Shown here in pieces: positions 1 through 6,177 of a DNA stretch of 6,177 nt; the first letter of the stretch is position 1, and each line of letters begins with the position of its first letter. The stretch is from Candidatus Kuenenia stuttgartensis. GTDB taxonomy: Bacteria; Planctomycetota; Planctomycetia; Isosphaerales; Isosphaeraceae. The notes beneath the pieces are model-generated. The model saw only the letters and a program-made list of their open reading frames with translations, was not told the origin of the DNA and searched no databases. The stretch is taken from contig CAMCFM010000291.1 of the NCBI GenBank assembly GCA_945874095.1, positions 1-6,177 on the forward strand. Direction: 5' to 3'. Position numbers and translations under genes: made by a program.

Positions 1-1740
1 GACAAACCATCCAATGGATTGTATTTCTTTGAAAATCCCGGTGGAGATACCAAGCATCCCATTTTCAAGCCTGCTGTGCGATTGAACCAGAATCAGGTTC
101 CGCATAATATTCGCCTGAGCATCGTGAATCATCAGGATCGACTGCTGGGACCTGGCAAGGAATATCTCGATTTTCGACAGAAATTCTTATCCAGCCCCAA
201 ACCCATCGAAATTGCGGCCATCACGCATAAAACCATTGGAAAACGCCGGGCGGATCAGTGGCAACTTGCCGATCTGGATGGAGATGGAGACCACGACCTG
301 ATCGTCGGCCTGGACGACTGGAGCGACTACGGATGGGACGATGGCTATACGCCCACCGGCCAATGGCTGCGCGGGCCTTTGCACGGCCTTGTTTTTCAGC
401 ATGTCAATCGGGGGACCGATGAAAAGCCGGATTACGGCCCACCCGAGCAAATCCAAGCCGATGGGAAGCCTCTGGACGTTTACGGATGGCCCTCCCCATG
501 TTTTGCCGACTTCGATGCAGATGGTGACCTGGACCTGATTTGCGGAGAATTCACGGACAGCTTTACGTACTTTGAGAACGTTGGCTCGCGTAAGAAACTT
601 AAGCTTTCAGCCGGCAAGCGTATGCAGGACGCCTCGGGGAACAGGCTCCGCATGAGCCTCTGCATGATCGTCCCTACGGCAATCGACTGGGATTCTGACG
701 GCGATACAGACCTGATTGTCGGCGATGAAGACGGCCGGGTCGCCTTGATTGAACACACTGGCAAGAGCCGCGACGGAATGCCTCAATTCCTTGCTCCATA
801 TTACTTTCAGCAACAGGCAGATACGCTCAAGTCAGGCGCTCTGGCCACTCCTGCCGGAGCCGATTGGGACTCTGACGGAGATGACGACCTGCTGGTGGGG
901 AACACCTCCGGGCGAATCCTGTTCTTTGAAAATCTCGGTGGAAAACCGCCCCGGTGGGCTGCTCCTCAGGCTCTGAAAGCCAATGATATAGAGGTTAAGT
1001 TTGAGGCTGGCCCAAACGGCTCGATTCAAGGCCCCGCTGAAACCAAGTGGGGATACACCACCCTGAGCGTGGCCGACTGGGATCATGATGGCCGTCTCGA
1101 TGTGATCACCAATTCGATCTGGGGAACGGTCCGCTGGTTTCGCAACATCGGCACACCTCAAAAGCCCGAACTCGAAACAGAGAAGCCTGTGGAAGTGGCC
1201 TGGCCTGGTCAACCGCCCAAGCCAGCATGGGTCTGGTGGAAACCATCCGGCAAGGAACTCGTCACCCAATGGAGAACGACTCCGGTGGTGACCGACTGGA
1301 CCGGCGATGGCCTGAACGATCTGGTCATGCTCGATCATGAAGGCTATTTAAGCCTTTTTCGCCGCATGAAACACGGTAAGGAGCTTGTGCTGATGCCTCC
1401 TGAACGCGTTTTTACCGACGCTTCAGGCAACTTATTGAAACTTTCGGGAGGCGATCGTGGTAAGAGTGGTCGCCGAAAGCTCACGGCGACAGATTGGGAT
1501 GGCGATGGGCGAATCGACTTGCTGATCAATTCCTCTAACGCCAGCCTGCTTAGAAATATGGGTCAGAAGGAGGGCAAATGGATCATGGTCGACCAGGGCC
1601 CACTGGCCAAACGTAAGCTGGACGCTCACGACACGCAGCCTGCATTGGCAGACATCGACGGCGATGGGCGTAAAGATCTGGTCATCGGAGCAGAAGACGG
1701 CCGGATATACGTTCAGCCCAAAACATTGGGCCAGAAATAA
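1..1740 (+). CDS. FG-GAP/VCBS repeat protein, 5' end outside window
   Basis: The frame is open from base 1 (it reads DKPSNG before the first possible start, a TTG at 19) and ends at TAA 1738-1740. The visible 579 residues are therefore a C-terminal part, and the true start and any signal peptide lie upstream. Eight acidic loops of the form D-x-D-x-D-G-x-x-D begin at residues 91, 170, 229, 288, 359, 432, 498 and 551. Most are followed by a hydrophobic D-L-I-V-G-like strand and then a 'FFENLGG'-like strand. This is the FG-GAP/VCBS pattern of integrin-type beta-propellers, in which the loops bind calcium. The first visible residues (LYFFENPGG) are the tail of one more repeat. Such proteins are usually secreted or surface-attached and mediate adhesion or ligand binding, and no catalytic domain is visible here. 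The last repeat ends about 20 residues before the stop, so there is no C-terminal anchor. The specific function is unknown. The family call is firm and the role is inference. Confidence 0.9.
   Translation, partial: DKPSNGLYFFENPGGDTKHPIFKPAVRLNQNQVPHNIRLSIVNHQDRLLGPGKEYLDFRQKFLSSPKPIEIAAITHKTIGKRRADQWQLADLDGDGDHDLIVGLDDWSDYGWDDGYTPTGQWLRGPLHGLVFQHVNRGTDEKPDYGPPEQIQADGKPLDVYGWPSPCFADFDADGDLDLICGEFTDSFTYFENVGSRKKLKLSAGKRMQDASGNRLRMSLCMIVPTAIDWDSDGDTDLIVGDEDGRVALIEHTGKSRDGMPQFLAPYYFQQQADTLKSGALATPAGADWDSDGDDDLLVGNTSGRILFFENLGGKPPRWAAPQALKANDIEVKFEAGPNGSIQGPAETKWGYTTLSVADWDHDGRLDVITNSIWGTVRWFRNIGTPQKPELETEKPVEVAWPGQPPKPAWVWWKPSGKELVTQWRTTPVVTDWTGDGLNDLVMLDHEGYLSLFRRMKHGKELVLMPPERVFTDASGNLLKLSGGDRGKSGRRKLTATDWDGDGRIDLLINSSNASLLRNMGQKEGKWIMVDQGPLAKRKLDAHDTQPALADIDGDGRKDLVIGAEDGRIYVQPKTLGQK
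271..1677 (+). repeat. Eight DxDxDG calcium-loop repeats (protein-level)
   Basis: The nine-residue acidic loops are encoded at 271-297, 508-534, 685-711, 862-888, 1075-1101, 1294-1320, 1492-1518 and 1651-1677. Spacing is irregular (79, 59, 59, 71, 73, 66 and 53 residues), and the DNA between loops has clearly diverged, so this is an old protein repeat and not a tandem DNA repeat. Five loops have Trp at position 2 (D-W-D or D-W-T). The sixth, DWTGDGLND, has Thr in place of the second Asp, so its calcium site may be weakened. With the partial repeat at the left edge, at least nine units are implied, more than one seven-bladed propeller would need. Confidence 0.85.
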
Positions 1741-1791
1741 AAATCTCTCCCCCTGAATATCTGGCGATTGTGTGCCATGACTTGCCGGATT

Positions 1792-1800
1792 TGCTATAAT
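1792..1800 (+). promoter_or_regulatory. Extended -10 promoter element (TGCTATAAT)
   Basis: A perfect TATAAT at 1795-1800 is preceded by TG at 1792-1793 with one base between, which is the extended -10 form used by housekeeping sigma factors. At the usual 16-18 base spacing there is only weak -35 similarity (around 1771-1778, TGTGCCAT), as is common for extended -10 promoters. Transcription would begin near 1806-1808 and leave a leader of about 85 bases before the ATG at 1892. It lies in the only non-coding gap of the window and points toward the large gene. The assignment is by consensus match alone. Confidence 0.55.
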
Positions 1801-1879
1801 ACATTTCATCTGGCCACTCATTTCGATTTCATTCGAATCCGCCCCGGCCTCGCACTCAAGCTGATCTACCACAAAAAGC

Positions 1880-1883
1880 AGGA
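1880..1883 (+). promoter_or_regulatory. Ribosome binding site of the large heme protein
   Basis: AGGA stands eight bases before the ATG at 1892, a normal Shine-Dalgarno spacing. It helps fix the start. The same frame has a TGA stop at 1862-1864, and none of the nine codons between that stop and the ATG is an ATG, GTG or TTG, so no longer start is possible. Confidence 0.7.
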
Positions 1884-1891
1884 AAAATACG

Positions 1892-1954
1892 ATGCGACGC
1901 CTATTGGCTGTGGCCTTGCTCCCTCTCTGTGCATGGATGACGACCCCGGCAGCC
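1892..1954 (+). other. Signal peptide of the heme fusion protein
   Basis: Residues 1-21 have two N-terminal arginines, a hydrophobic stretch (LLAVALLPLCAWM) and a small-residue end TTPAA before Asp22, the classic Sec signal layout. Cys13 is not in a lipobox (it is preceded by L-P-L), so a lipoprotein is unlikely. There is no twin-arginine consensus beyond the RR pair itself. Confidence 0.8.
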
Positions 1955-4900
1955 GACACTGGCCCACCGCCTGTCAAAGTCCTGTTCCTGGGCGATCGTG
2001 GTCATCACCAGCCAGGGCCTAGATTTGCACAGGTCGCAGACTTTTTCAGCCGTCGCAATATTCAAGCCGATTATACTGAAAATCTGGCTGACCTCAATCC
2101 AGCCAGGCTCGCAAAATATGACGTGCTGGCCATTTACGCCAACCACGACGCGATTGCCCCGGAACAGTCTCAGGCGATTCTTGAATTCGTTGCCAAGGGA
2201 AAAGGTCTCGTCCCGATCCACTGCGCCAGCTACTGCTTTCGGAACAGCGATGCTTATGTCAATTTGGTAGGCGCCCAGTTTCAGCGTCACGGCATGGAGC
2301 TTGTCCGCACCTCGATTGCTGCCCCAAAGAGCCCTTTAATGGCTGGATTCGGCGGATTTGACAGTTGGGACGAGACTTACGTACACACCAAACACAACCC
2401 TCAAAATCGGGTTGTACTGGAGACCCGTACCGAGGGCAGCACGGAAGAGCCATGGACCTGGACCCGCACGCACGGCAAAGGCCGCGTATTTTATACAGCC
2501 TGGGGCCACGATGCACGCACCTGGGGCCATCCCGGTTTTCAGAACCTGCTCGAGCGCGGGATTCGCTGGGCCGCTTTTCAGGAACCTTCTCTGGCAGGCT
2601 CCTGGAACGATCACCCTTCGATCAGGATGCCATCCCAGAACGACAAGGATTTTGCATTTATTCCCGGCAAACTGCCGTTCTATCCAGCCAGCGACAAATG
2701 GGGCACCATGGGGGCCACCATTACGAAAATGCAGGCCCCGCTAGCTCCGGCCAAGTCCATGGAGCACATCGCCATTCCCCAGGGCTTTCATCTGGAACTG
2801 TTCGCCTCCGAGCCTCAGATTCAGGGCAAGCCCATCGCCATGAACTGGGATGAAAAAGGCCGATTATGGATCAGCGAGACCGTCGACTATCCAAACGAAC
2901 TTCAAGAACCTGGCAAGGGACGTGACCGGATCCGGATCTGCGAGGACACCGATGGCGATGGCCGGGCCGACAAGTTCACCATCTTTGCCGACAAACTTTC
3001 GATCCCCACCAGCCTGACATTTGCCAATGGGGGACTGATCGTCCATCAGGCCCCTGATACCCTGTTTTTGAAGGACACTGACGGTGACGACAAGGCGGAT
3101 GTACGTCAAATTTTATTCAGCGGTTGGGGCACCCGCGACACACACGCAGGGCCTTCGAACCTGAACTATGGGCTGGACAACTGGATTTATGGGATCCTCG
3201 GCTATTCCGGTTTCGAAGGTAAAATTGGCGGCGAGCCCATGAAATTCAGCACCGGCTTTTATCGGTTCAAGCCGGACGGCTCGAAGCTGGAATTCCTCCG
3301 CAACACGTCGAACAACTCCTGGGGCGTTGGGATCAGCGAGGAGGGCGTCCTGTTCGGCTCCACAGCCAACAATAACCCATCGGTACACATGCCGATCCCG
3401 AACCGGTTCTATGAGCAGGTCAGGGGCTATTCCAGTAAAGTTCTTCCCATGATTTCTGAGACGGCACGGATGTATCCGATCACCGAAAAGGTCCGTCAAA
3501 TGGATCACCACGGCAAGTTTACAGCCGCCGCCGGCCACTCGCTTTATACAGCCCGCGAGTACCCACGGGAATACTGGAACCGGGCCGCCTTTGTGACCGA
3601 ACCCACCGGCCACCTGGCGGCCACCTTTTTGCTCGAACCACTTGGAGCAACCTACACAAGTCGAAACAGCTGGAACCTTTTTGCCGGCAACGACGAATGG
3701 GTGGCCCCCGTCGTAACCGAAGTTGGCCCAGATGGTTCTGTCTGGGTGGCCGACTGGTACAACATTATCGTACAGCACAACCCGACCCCCGAAGGCTATA
3801 TCACAGGCAAGGGGAACGCCTATGAAACTGACCTGAGGGACAAAAAGCATGCCCGGATTTATCGCGTGGTTTATGGCGACAAACCCGGCCTGAACAAGTT
3901 AAGCCTGGCCGGTGCAACGCCTTCCCACTTGGTGGAAACGCTGAAACATACCAACATGTTCTGGCGCAAGCATGCCCAGAGACTGCTGGTGGAACGTGGC
4001 CAAAAGGACGTGGTTCCAGCCCTTGTGGAGCTTGTGAAAAACACGTCGATCGACTCGATTGGCCTCAACACCGCTGCAATTCATGCGCTTTGGACACTTC
4101 AGGGCCTTGATTCCATCGAATCGCAAATGGATGTTGTGAAGAGCGCGCTCGACCATCCTTCCGCCGGTGTCCGCAAAGCAGCTCTGGATGTATTGCCAAG
4201 ACGCGGCGAATCAGGGCGTAAGCTCTTGACGGAAAGTAAACAACTCAACGACGGAAATCTCCAGGTGAGGCTCTCCTCGATTCTGGCCCTGGCCGAGATG
4301 GAAACCTCTTCAGAAGCCGCCTCGGCTGTGGTGTCGGCTTTGAATCAGCCGGAAAATCTGCTCGATCCGATCCTGGCAGATGCTTTGATCTCAGCACTGG
4401 CACGTCACGATGCACAATCGTTGGCTCATCTCTCGGCTGCTGGCTCTCTGACCATCACCCACGCAGGAGAATTGGGCAAGTCGCTCGATAAAATTCTGAC
4501 AACCTTTGGCGAACACCTGGGCCGCGGTGCAAACCCCTCTCAGGCCGTGGAATTCGTGACGAATCTGGCCAAGGCCGATCCTTCGATTGCCGAGCCGATT
4601 CTGGCAGGATTTGTCAACGGTTGGCCAGCACGCGTAAAGCCTTCGGACAGCCCAGAGCTGGGTCAGGCACTGGCAAAGCTGCTGGAACGCCAGACACCTG
4701 CCGGAAAGGGCAGGGTGGTGAAACTGGCCAAAACCTGGGAGTCCGCCTCATTGGCATCGCAGGCAAAGGCCATTGCAGATCTTTTCCTGAAACAGGCTGC
4801 GGATTCTAACTTAAACGAAAAAGCACGTCTCGAAGCCTCTTCTCAGTGGCTTCAACTGCGTGGTGATGATCGTGCGGCCGTGGCCAGATTGCTCGACCTG

Positions 4901-6177
4901 ATCACGCCTCAAACCGATTCCACCCTCGCCGAAGGTTTTGTCGGAAGCCTCTCGGAAGCCGCTTCGCCTCAGGCTGGAGAGGTCATTCTGGAGAAATTTC
5001 AGGGCTGGACACCGTCTTCCAAAAGGGCTGGTATGACCGTCTTGTTGAGCAAAACGGACTGGACAAATTCGCTTCTGGATTCGATCCAGAATGGCTCCAT
5101 CCCGCTCACAGAACTGGCCCTGGACCAGCGTACGGCTCTGTCCAGTCACCCGGACAAAAAACTCGCACATCGGGCCAAGTCTCTGATCGCTTCCAAAGGC
5201 GGCCTTCCCAATGCGGACCGCCAGAAAGTGATCGAGCAACTGGCCTCGATTTCCAAAAATCGGGGCGATGCCACGTTGGGCAAGAAAATTTTTGAAAACA
5301 ATTGCGCCAAGTGCCATCGGCACAGCGGTGCGGGCAATCAGGTTGGGCCTGACCTGACCGGCATGGCCGTACATCCGAAACAAGAGCTGGCCATTCATAT
5401 TCTCGACCCAAGCCGCTCGGTGGAGGGCAACTATCGGGCCTATACCGTGGCCACAACCGATGGCCGGGTGCTGACGGGGCTCTTGGCCAGCGAGTCAAAA
5501 ACGGCGATCCAGCTTCTCGATGCGGATGCCAGGACGGTGAGCCTGCCGCGCAGCGAGATCGAAGAGCTGGCTGGATCCGCCAAATCGCTGATGCCGGAAG
5601 GCTTTGAGAAAACCCTTTCAGAGAAGGATCTGACCGACCTCCTGGAATTTCTGACCCAGAAAGGCCGATGGCTCCCACTGGCGATGGACAAGGTGGCCAC
5701 TGCCATTTCCACCAAAGGCCTGTTTCACGAGGGCGATGAAGGGCCAGACCGGATTGTTCTGAAAGACTGGAACCGCCGTGAAGTGAAGGGCGTTCCGTTC
5801 GATTTCATCGACCCACGCGGCAAGGCCACAAAGAACCTGATCATGCTCAATGGTCCGTTGGGGACGATGCCACCCAGGATGCCAAAATCCGTGACTTTGC
5901 CCCTGAATGCACCCATCAAAGGGCTTCACCTGATTTCAGGAGTCTCCGGATGGGGCTTTCCCGCCAGCAGCAAGGGCAGCGTTTCGATGATCGTTCGCCT
6001 GACCTATGCCGATGGATCTACGGAAGAGCATAAGCTGATCAATGGAGAGCACTTCGCCGACTATATCCGCCGGGTGGATGTGCCAGGTTCCGACTTTGCC
6101 TTCTCCTCAGGTGGCCAACAGTTGCGGTACCTGAAAGTGGTCCCGAAGCGAACCGATCTGATCAAGCAGGTCGAGCT
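1892..6177 (+). CDS. ThuA / PVC-type dehydrogenase / HEAT / CxxCH heme fusion protein, 3' end outside window
   Basis: One frame runs without a stop from ATG 1892 to the window end: 1,428 full codons, with a final CT that must encode Leu. In order it shows a signal peptide (MRRLLAVALLPLCAW, likely cut after Ala20 or Ala21), a ThuA-like domain (about 28-228), a linker with the family-typical FYPASDKWGT and MQAPLAP (229-289), a PVC-type membrane-bound dehydrogenase domain (290-661), HEAT-like helices (about 668-1120), a cytochrome c domain with CAKCH (1138-1142) and a beta-rich C-terminal region from about 1262. Heme c is attached only outside the cytoplasm, which agrees with the signal peptide. 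The likely role is oxidation of an external, perhaps carbohydrate, substrate with electrons passed to the built-in heme. The substrate is unknown and no enzymatic role is proven for this family as far as I know. An upstream in-frame TGA at 1862, AGGA at 1880 and the signal peptide fix the start. The next in-frame ATG (Met16) would lose the signal peptide. No frameshift was found. The domain calls are firm and the activity is inferred. Confidence 0.93.
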   Translation, partial: MRRLLAVALLPLCAWMTTPAADTGPPPVKVLFLGDRGHHQPGPRFAQVADFFSRRNIQADYTENLADLNPARLAKYDVLAIYANHDAIAPEQSQAILEFVAKGKGLVPIHCASYCFRNSDAYVNLVGAQFQRHGMELVRTSIAAPKSPLMAGFGGFDSWDETYVHTKHNPQNRVVLETRTEGSTEEPWTWTRTHGKGRVFYTAWGHDARTWGHPGFQNLLERGIRWAAFQEPSLAGSWNDHPSIRMPSQNDKDFAFIPGKLPFYPASDKWGTMGATITKMQAPLAPAKSMEHIAIPQGFHLELFASEPQIQGKPIAMNWDEKGRLWISETVDYPNELQEPGKGRDRIRICEDTDGDGRADKFTIFADKLSIPTSLTFANGGLIVHQAPDTLFLKDTDGDDKADVRQILFSGWGTRDTHAGPSNLNYGLDNWIYGILGYSGFEGKIGGEPMKFSTGFYRFKPDGSKLEFLRNTSNNSWGVGISEEGVLFGSTANNNPSVHMPIPNRFYEQVRGYSSKVLPMISETARMYPITEKVRQMDHHGKFTAAAGHSLYTAREYPREYWNRAAFVTEPTGHLAATFLLEPLGATYTSRNSWNLFAGNDEWVAPVVTEVGPDGSVWVADWYNIIVQHNPTPEGYITGKGNAYETDLRDKKHARIYRVVYGDKPGLNKLSLAGATPSHLVETLKHTNMFWRKHAQRLLVERGQKDVVPALVELVKNTSIDSIGLNTAAIHALWTLQGLDSIESQMDVVKSALDHPSAGVRKAALDVLPRRGESGRKLLTESKQLNDGNLQVRLSSILALAEMETSSEAASAVVSALNQPENLLDPILADALISALARHDAQSLAHLSAAGSLTITHAGELGKSLDKILTTFGEHLGRGANPSQAVEFVTNLAKADPSIAEPILAGFVNGWPARVKPSDSPELGQALAKLLERQTPAGKGRVVKLAKTWESASLASQAKAIADLFLKQAADSNLNEKARLEASSQWLQLRGDDRAAVARLLDLITPQTDSTLAEGFVGSLSEAASPQAGEVILEKFQGWTPSSKRAGMTVLLSKTDWTNSLLDSIQNGSIPLTELALDQRTALSSHPDKKLAHRAKSLIASKGGLPNADRQKVIEQLASISKNRGDATLGKKIFENNCAKCHRHSGAGNQVGPDLTGMAVHPKQELAIHILDPSRSVEGNYRAYTVATTDGRVLTGLLASESKTAIQLLDADARTVSLPRSEIEELAGSAKSLMPEGFEKTLSEKDLTDLLEFLTQKGRWLPLAMDKVATAISTKGLFHEGDEGPDRIVLKDWNRREVKGVPFDFIDPRGKATKNLIMLNGPLGTMPPRMPKSVTLPLNAPIKGLHLISGVSGWGFPASSKGSVSMIVRLTYADGSTEEHKLINGEHFADYIRRVDVPGSDFAFSSGGQQLRYLKVVPKRTDLIKQVE
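1973..2575 (+). other. ThuA-like domain (residues about 28-228)
   Basis: The domain opens with a beta-strand VKVLFLGDRGHHQPGPRF, and continues with a YDVLAIYANH strand, the GKGLVPIHCASYCF motif (His110, Cys111, Cys115) and a closing YTAWGHDARTWGHPGF motif (Trp204 to Asp207) followed by LLERGIRWA. These are hallmarks of the ThuA family, which has a class I glutamine-amidotransferase-like fold and is named from trehalose utilisation genes. In planctomycetes it often precedes the dehydrogenase-cytochrome modules. Its chemistry is not established. A carbohydrate link is inference from the family name and context. Confidence 0.85.
2759..3874 (+). other. PVC-type membrane-bound dehydrogenase domain (residues 290-661)
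   Basis: From MEHIAIPQGFHLELFASEP to ARIYRVVY the sequence follows the conserved 'putative membrane-bound dehydrogenase, Pirellula/Verrucomicrobium type' domain, a beta-propeller related to soluble sugar dehydrogenases. Visible landmarks are GRLWISETVDYPNE, two acidic calcium-type loops DTDGDGRAD (352-360) and DTDGDDKAD (395-403), DTHAGPSNLNYGLDNW, VRQMDHHGKFTAAAGHSLYTA, EPTGHL, and VWVADWYNIIVQHNPTPEG. Despite the family name no membrane helix is seen in it, so the protein is more likely periplasmic. Cofactor and substrate cannot be read from the sequence. Confidence 0.9.
3893..5251 (+). other. HEAT-like helical repeat region (residues about 668-1120)
   Basis: The region is leucine- and alanine-rich and consists of paired helices. 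The clearest HEAT-type units are around Trp691 (FWRKHAQRLLVERG), Val760 (GVRKAALDVL) and Val792 (QVRLSSILALAEM), and later units are more degenerate. It is a spacer or scaffold between the dehydrogenase and heme domains, a usual position in this family, and may also bind a partner protein. Repeat borders toward residue 1120 are approximate. Confidence 0.75.
5264..5659 (+). other. Mono-heme cytochrome c domain, CxxCH (residues 1125-1256)
   Basis: GDATLGKKIFENNCAKCHRHSGAG-type sequence contains the heme c attachment motif C1138-A-K-C1141-H1142. It is followed by QVGPDLTGM, the HILDPSRSVEGNYRAY segment, DGRVLTGLLASES, an IEELAGS stretch, SLMPEGF (Met1234) and a closing helix LTDLLEFL. This is the 'putative heme-binding domain, Pirellula/Verrucomicrobium type'. 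His1142 is the proximal ligand. Met1234 in the conserved SLMPEG motif is the best candidate for the distal ligand, with Met1158 in DLTGMA the alternative. It probably takes electrons from the dehydrogenase domain on the same chain. Confidence 0.93.
5675..6177 (+). other. C-terminal beta-rich domain, incomplete (residues 1262 onward)
   Basis: After the heme domain the chain continues for at least 168 residues. Visible segments include GLFHEGDEGPDRIVLKDW, KGVPFDFIDPRG (from Gly1300), GLHLISGVSGWGFPASS (Trp1354) and VRLTYADGSTEEHKL. Alternating short strands, aromatic residues and a strand with Y-A-D-G-S suggest a beta-sandwich like those of carbohydrate-binding modules of the galactose-binding or NPCBM type. 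This is judged by pattern only. The domain is cut by the window edge. Confidence 0.5.

Larger units (their letters stand above)
1741..1891. other. Intergenic region between the two genes
   Basis: This 151-base gap follows the stop of the repeat protein and precedes the start of the large heme protein. It is more AT-rich than the flanking coding sequence. It contains one good promoter-like element and a ribosome binding site, listed separately. There is no strong GC-rich hairpin followed by a T-run, so no intrinsic terminator can be named for the upstream gene, and read-through into the downstream gene remains possible. Confidence 0.7.

Noticed and set aside
1730..1765. Inverted repeat GCCAGA (1730-1735) and TCTGGC (1760-1765) around the stop of the first gene, as a terminator
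   Set aside because: The stem is only six pairs with a 24-base loop, overlaps the stop codon and is not followed by a T-run. It is too weak to call.
1831..1838. Palindrome ATTCGAAT just downstream of the -10 element, as an operator
   Set aside because: An eight-base AT-rich palindrome is easily due to chance, it has no second copy in the gap, and no regulator gene is in the window.
1928..1930. Cys13 as a lipoprotein attachment site
   Set aside because: The preceding residues are L-P-L, which do not fit a lipobox (small residues expected just before Cys), and a better Sec cleavage site follows at Ala20/Ala21.
2222..2236. Cys111 and Cys115 in the ThuA domain as a second heme or metal site
   Set aside because: The spacing is CxxxC and the following residue is Phe, so it is not a CxxCH heme site. 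The CASYCF motif is a normal part of the ThuA-like domain in this family.
2365..2853. Plus-strand open frame of 162 codons in another frame
   Set aside because: It overlaps the ThuA-dehydrogenase linker of the large gene, whose own frame carries conserved family motifs throughout. The alternative translation looks like random, Arg/Pro/His-rich shadow sequence.
3113..3850. Minus-strand open frame of 245 codons opposite the dehydrogenase domain
   Set aside because: It lies wholly antisense to a well-conserved domain, its translation has no recognisable motif and it has no clear ribosome binding site. The other long minus-strand frames (for example 1432-1977, 4811-5398 and 5106-5678) are rejected for the same reasons.
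1892..6177. Possible frameshift or internal stop in the long frame
   Set aside because: Translation was followed codon by codon from 1892 to 6177. The frame stays open, and the family motifs of all domains are in the same frame.

Overview
The window looks like a piece of a planctomycete chromosome (Planctomycetota, or less likely a relative in the PVC superphylum). The main reason is the large second gene. It joins a ThuA-like domain, the 'PVC-type membrane-bound dehydrogenase' domain, HEAT-like helical repeats and the 'Pirellula/Verrucomicrobium-type' CxxCH heme domain, a combination typical of that group. Base composition is moderately GC-rich by eye. No genus can be named from the sequence alone.

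Layout: two protein-coding genes lie on the + strand, and both run off the window. Positions 1-1740 hold the 3' part of an exported-type FG-GAP/VCBS repeat protein with eight acidic DxDxDG-like loops. Positions 1741-1891 are a 151-base intergenic gap with a good extended -10 promoter element (TG-N-TATAAT at 1792-1800) and a Shine-Dalgarno AGGA at 1880-1883. From 1892 to the end (6177) one uninterrupted frame of 1,428 codons encodes the multidomain protein. It has a signal peptide, a ThuA domain (about residues 28-228), a dehydrogenase domain (290-661), HEAT-like repeats (about 668-1120), a mono-heme cytochrome c domain (1125-1256, CxxCH at 1138-1142) and a C-terminal beta-rich region (1262 onward) that continues past the window. 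No credible gene is seen on the minus strand, and there is no RNA gene, mobile element or CRISPR array.

How they may work together: both products are probably outside the cytoplasm. The second looks like a self-contained oxidoreductase, with a beta-propeller dehydrogenase-like module and its own heme c electron acceptor on one chain. Its N-terminal ThuA domain and C-terminal beta-domain hint at a carbohydrate substrate or carbohydrate binding. The FG-GAP protein is probably a calcium-binding beta-propeller for adhesion or ligand binding. The promoter between them suggests that the second gene can be transcribed on its own. The substrate is not readable from the sequence.
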